Below are positions 5,431-6,608 of a DNA stretch of 6,608 bases, piece by piece. Each line of letters opens with the position of its first letter. The first letter of the stretch is position 1. The DNA lies in contig CALNCU010000164.1 in assembly GCA_937875395.1 (NCBI GenBank), forward strand, positions 1 through 6,608, read 5' to 3'. The notes beneath the pieces were generated by a model. The model was given only the letters and a program-made list of their open reading frames with translations, was not told the DNA's origin and searched no databases. Made by a program: the position numbers and the translations under genes. This DNA comes from an uncultured Armatimonadota bacterium. GTDB lineage: Bacteria > Armatimonadota > UBA5829 > DTJY01.

Positions 5431-6608
5431 CAAGTTTGAGGATATAACCTGTAATTTCCGAACGTATTGCGCTCAGATCACGTGTACTTAAATCTGCTGC
5501 TTTCAATTCTGCCAGATACTTTTCTGCAGCTTCTGCAGTCTTAGCAGCTTCCTTGTTCTTTGATGCCTTTGCTTTCTGAACAGCATCAATTAATGTAGAC
5601 AGGTAACGGATATCATCCACGCCTTCCCTGTAGCCTTCCCATTGTATTGTATCTATCACGCCGTCAACGGTTGGATAGGTCATGTTGTGATGCCTGTAAT
5701 AGCTGTTTGCCTGGTCCTCAAAATCATTCCATGTCAAAGTACCTTCACTACCGTTTTGGTAGGCATAGGTGCAGGCGCCGTCATAGCCGTTCTGCCAGAG
5801 CAGAAGGCCGTAATTTCTTCTGTAGGTTTCCGGTTCCTCTACTCCACCCTGCGGATTTGCATATGACCATACCTTATGCCCCTTATCATGCCAGGCTTTG
5901 GATTCGCTCCGGTTAGGTATCCCTGAGCATACCATTAAATCCTGTATATCCGCCATAAGGGTACAGTTCATATTCAGCTGTCCGGCAACAAAGATTTTGG
6001 CTCCGGCATCATGTATTGCCTGCCAGCCCTCTCTCTCTTTTGACAGGCGGTCTCCCACAGCCTCATCTACACCGTATATATATACATCGCTTACGCCATA
6101 GGGCTTGGTGAAATCGGAGAGTTCCTTTATCCGTTTTATCATCGCTTGCTGCGCGTTTTTACTTTGCGCCGAACCGGTGGAAAACGCGAGAGGATATATG
6201 TTGTGGTCGCGAATGAGCCCCAGGTAGTAGAGTGGGCCCTTGATGCCTACCTTCTGCCTGATCGCCAGATGCTCGCCTAGCAGGGCTTTGTCGAACGTCT
6301 GGTAACACGTGGGGTTGGTTACGCCGTGCTCGTACATGTCACGGAGTTCTGCCTCCAGCTGTTCCTTGCTTTTCGCCTCGGAAGAGATTGTGCCGCCATT
6401 TGCGCCCAGATACCCCCGGTAATAAATGCTTGATGTATAGTACGGCTCCGCCAGCTTTATAGGCAGCACCTCTACTTCCAGATCAATAGCTCCAAGTCCA
6501 ATCTGCTTGCCGTTAGTAGTTAGCGATATCTTGCCTTTGTATATGCCCGGAGAAGCATCCTGGGGAACCTTGACCGTAAACCAGTATTGCTTGTTGGTCC
6601 CTTTGGCC
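5423..6608 (-). CDS. Copy B (or a third paralogue), C-terminal part: GH123-like (DUF4091) catalytic region, truncated by the right window end
   Basis: The frame is open from the right edge to TAG at 5425-5423 (394 codons, including those within the end repeat). It begins in the end of the beta-sandwich domain (KVPQDASPGIYKGKI, then LEVEVLPIKLAEPYYTSS). It continues through the full GH123/DUF4091-like barrel: IYGVDEAVG with the adjacent Asp-Glu pair (codons 6067-6062), AWHDKGHKVWSYANPQGG, then WEGYREGVDDIRYL and a helical tail ending LGK. It is about 78% identical to copy A by eye. A GTG at 6469 looks like a start but is internal, since the homology and the open frame run past it to the edge. 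Joined to 1-1563 through the identical 55-bp ends it completes an 897-aa protein (pair at 684-685) that matches copy A without a gap at the junction. Whether both halves truly belong to one gene cannot be proved here. Confidence 0.88.
   Translation of the reverse strand, partial: AKGTNKQYWFTVKVPQDASPGIYKGKISLTTNGKQIGLGAIDLEVEVLPIKLAEPYYTSSIYYRGYLGANGGTISSEAKSKEQLEAELRDMYEHGVTNPTCYQTFDKALLGEHLAIRQKVGIKGPLYYLGLIRDHNIYPLAFSTGSAQSKNAQQAMIKRIKELSDFTKPYGVSDVYIYGVDEAVGDRLSKEREGWQAIHDAGAKIFVAGQLNMNCTLMADIQDLMVCSGIPNRSESKAWHDKGHKVWSYANPQGGVEEPETYRRNYGLLLWQNGYDGACTYAYQNGSEGTLTWNDFEDQANSYYRHHNMTYPTVDGVIDTIQWEGYREGVDDIRYLSTLIDAVQKAKASKNKEAAKTAEAAEKYLAELKAADLSTRDLSAIRSEITGYILKLGK
6554..6608 (+). repeat. 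Right copy of the 55-bp direct terminal repeat
   Basis: Identical to 1-55 and in the same orientation. Removing one copy gives a closed path of 6,553 bp. The corresponding stretch of copy A (about 2897-2951) is similar but differs at several bases, so the repeat is not simply shared by all family members. Confidence 0.97.

Noticed and set aside
5423..6469. A complete 348-aa gene starting at GTG 6469
   Set aside because: The frame stays open to the window edge and homology to copy A continues upstream. The GTG encodes the Val of EVLPIKL and is internal.
1..6608. A plasmid or phage identity based on the matching ends
   Set aside because: No replication, partition, mobilisation, capsid or recombination gene is present. 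Matching ends of exactly 55 bp can come from assembly of repeated chromosomal genes, so I do not assign an element type.

Overview
The window holds three protein-coding units, all on the minus strand: a pseudopilin-like DUF1559 (H-X9-DG) protein, one complete secreted protein with a LamG domain and a GH123/DUF4091-like C-terminal domain (copy A), and a paralogue of the latter split across the two window ends (copy B). No RNA gene, transposase, replication gene or CRISPR array is visible. The pseudopilin N-terminus (FTLIELLVVIAIIAILAA, then FPVFAKAREKARQ, then NLKQIG and QDYDEYFP) is the style seen in Armatimonadota and, less closely, in Planctomycetota/Lentisphaerota/Verrucomicrobiota. Uncultured bacterial DNA from an Armatimonadota-like lineage is therefore the best guess. 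This rests on motif resemblance only.

Layout, read along the minus strand from high to low coordinates. 6608-5423 is the C-terminal part of a LamG/GH123-like protein, ending in a hairpin that overlaps its stop codon. 5422-5181 is a structured intergenic region with a 10-bp inverted repeat, competing internal pairings and a small palindrome. 5180-4464 is the pseudopilin. A 35-bp gap follows, then 4428-1768 is copy A (886 aa, Sec signal peptide). 1767-1564 is an intergenic region with an 18-bp-arm hairpin. 1563-1 is the N-terminal part of copy B, running off the left end.

The first 55 bases are identical to the last 55 (1-55 = 6554-6608). Joining the ends gives a 6,553-bp closed path on which the two partial genes fuse in frame into one 897-aa protein, aligned without a gap to copy A through the junction. 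The molecule may be circular. However, it carries nothing for replication or mobilisation, and 55 bp is a typical assembler k-mer overlap. A chromosomal array of repeated glycosidase/pilin genes that collapsed into a loop in the assembly graph is at least as likely. A third paralogue sharing this conserved 55-mer would also give the same picture.

Functionally, this looks like an extracellular glycan-degradation cassette. The two LamG proteins would bind and cleave a carbohydrate outside the cell; GH123 members act on beta-N-acetylgalactosaminides. The pseudopilin gene directly upstream of copy A probably shares its transcript. A role of the pseudopilin in export or surface display is inference.
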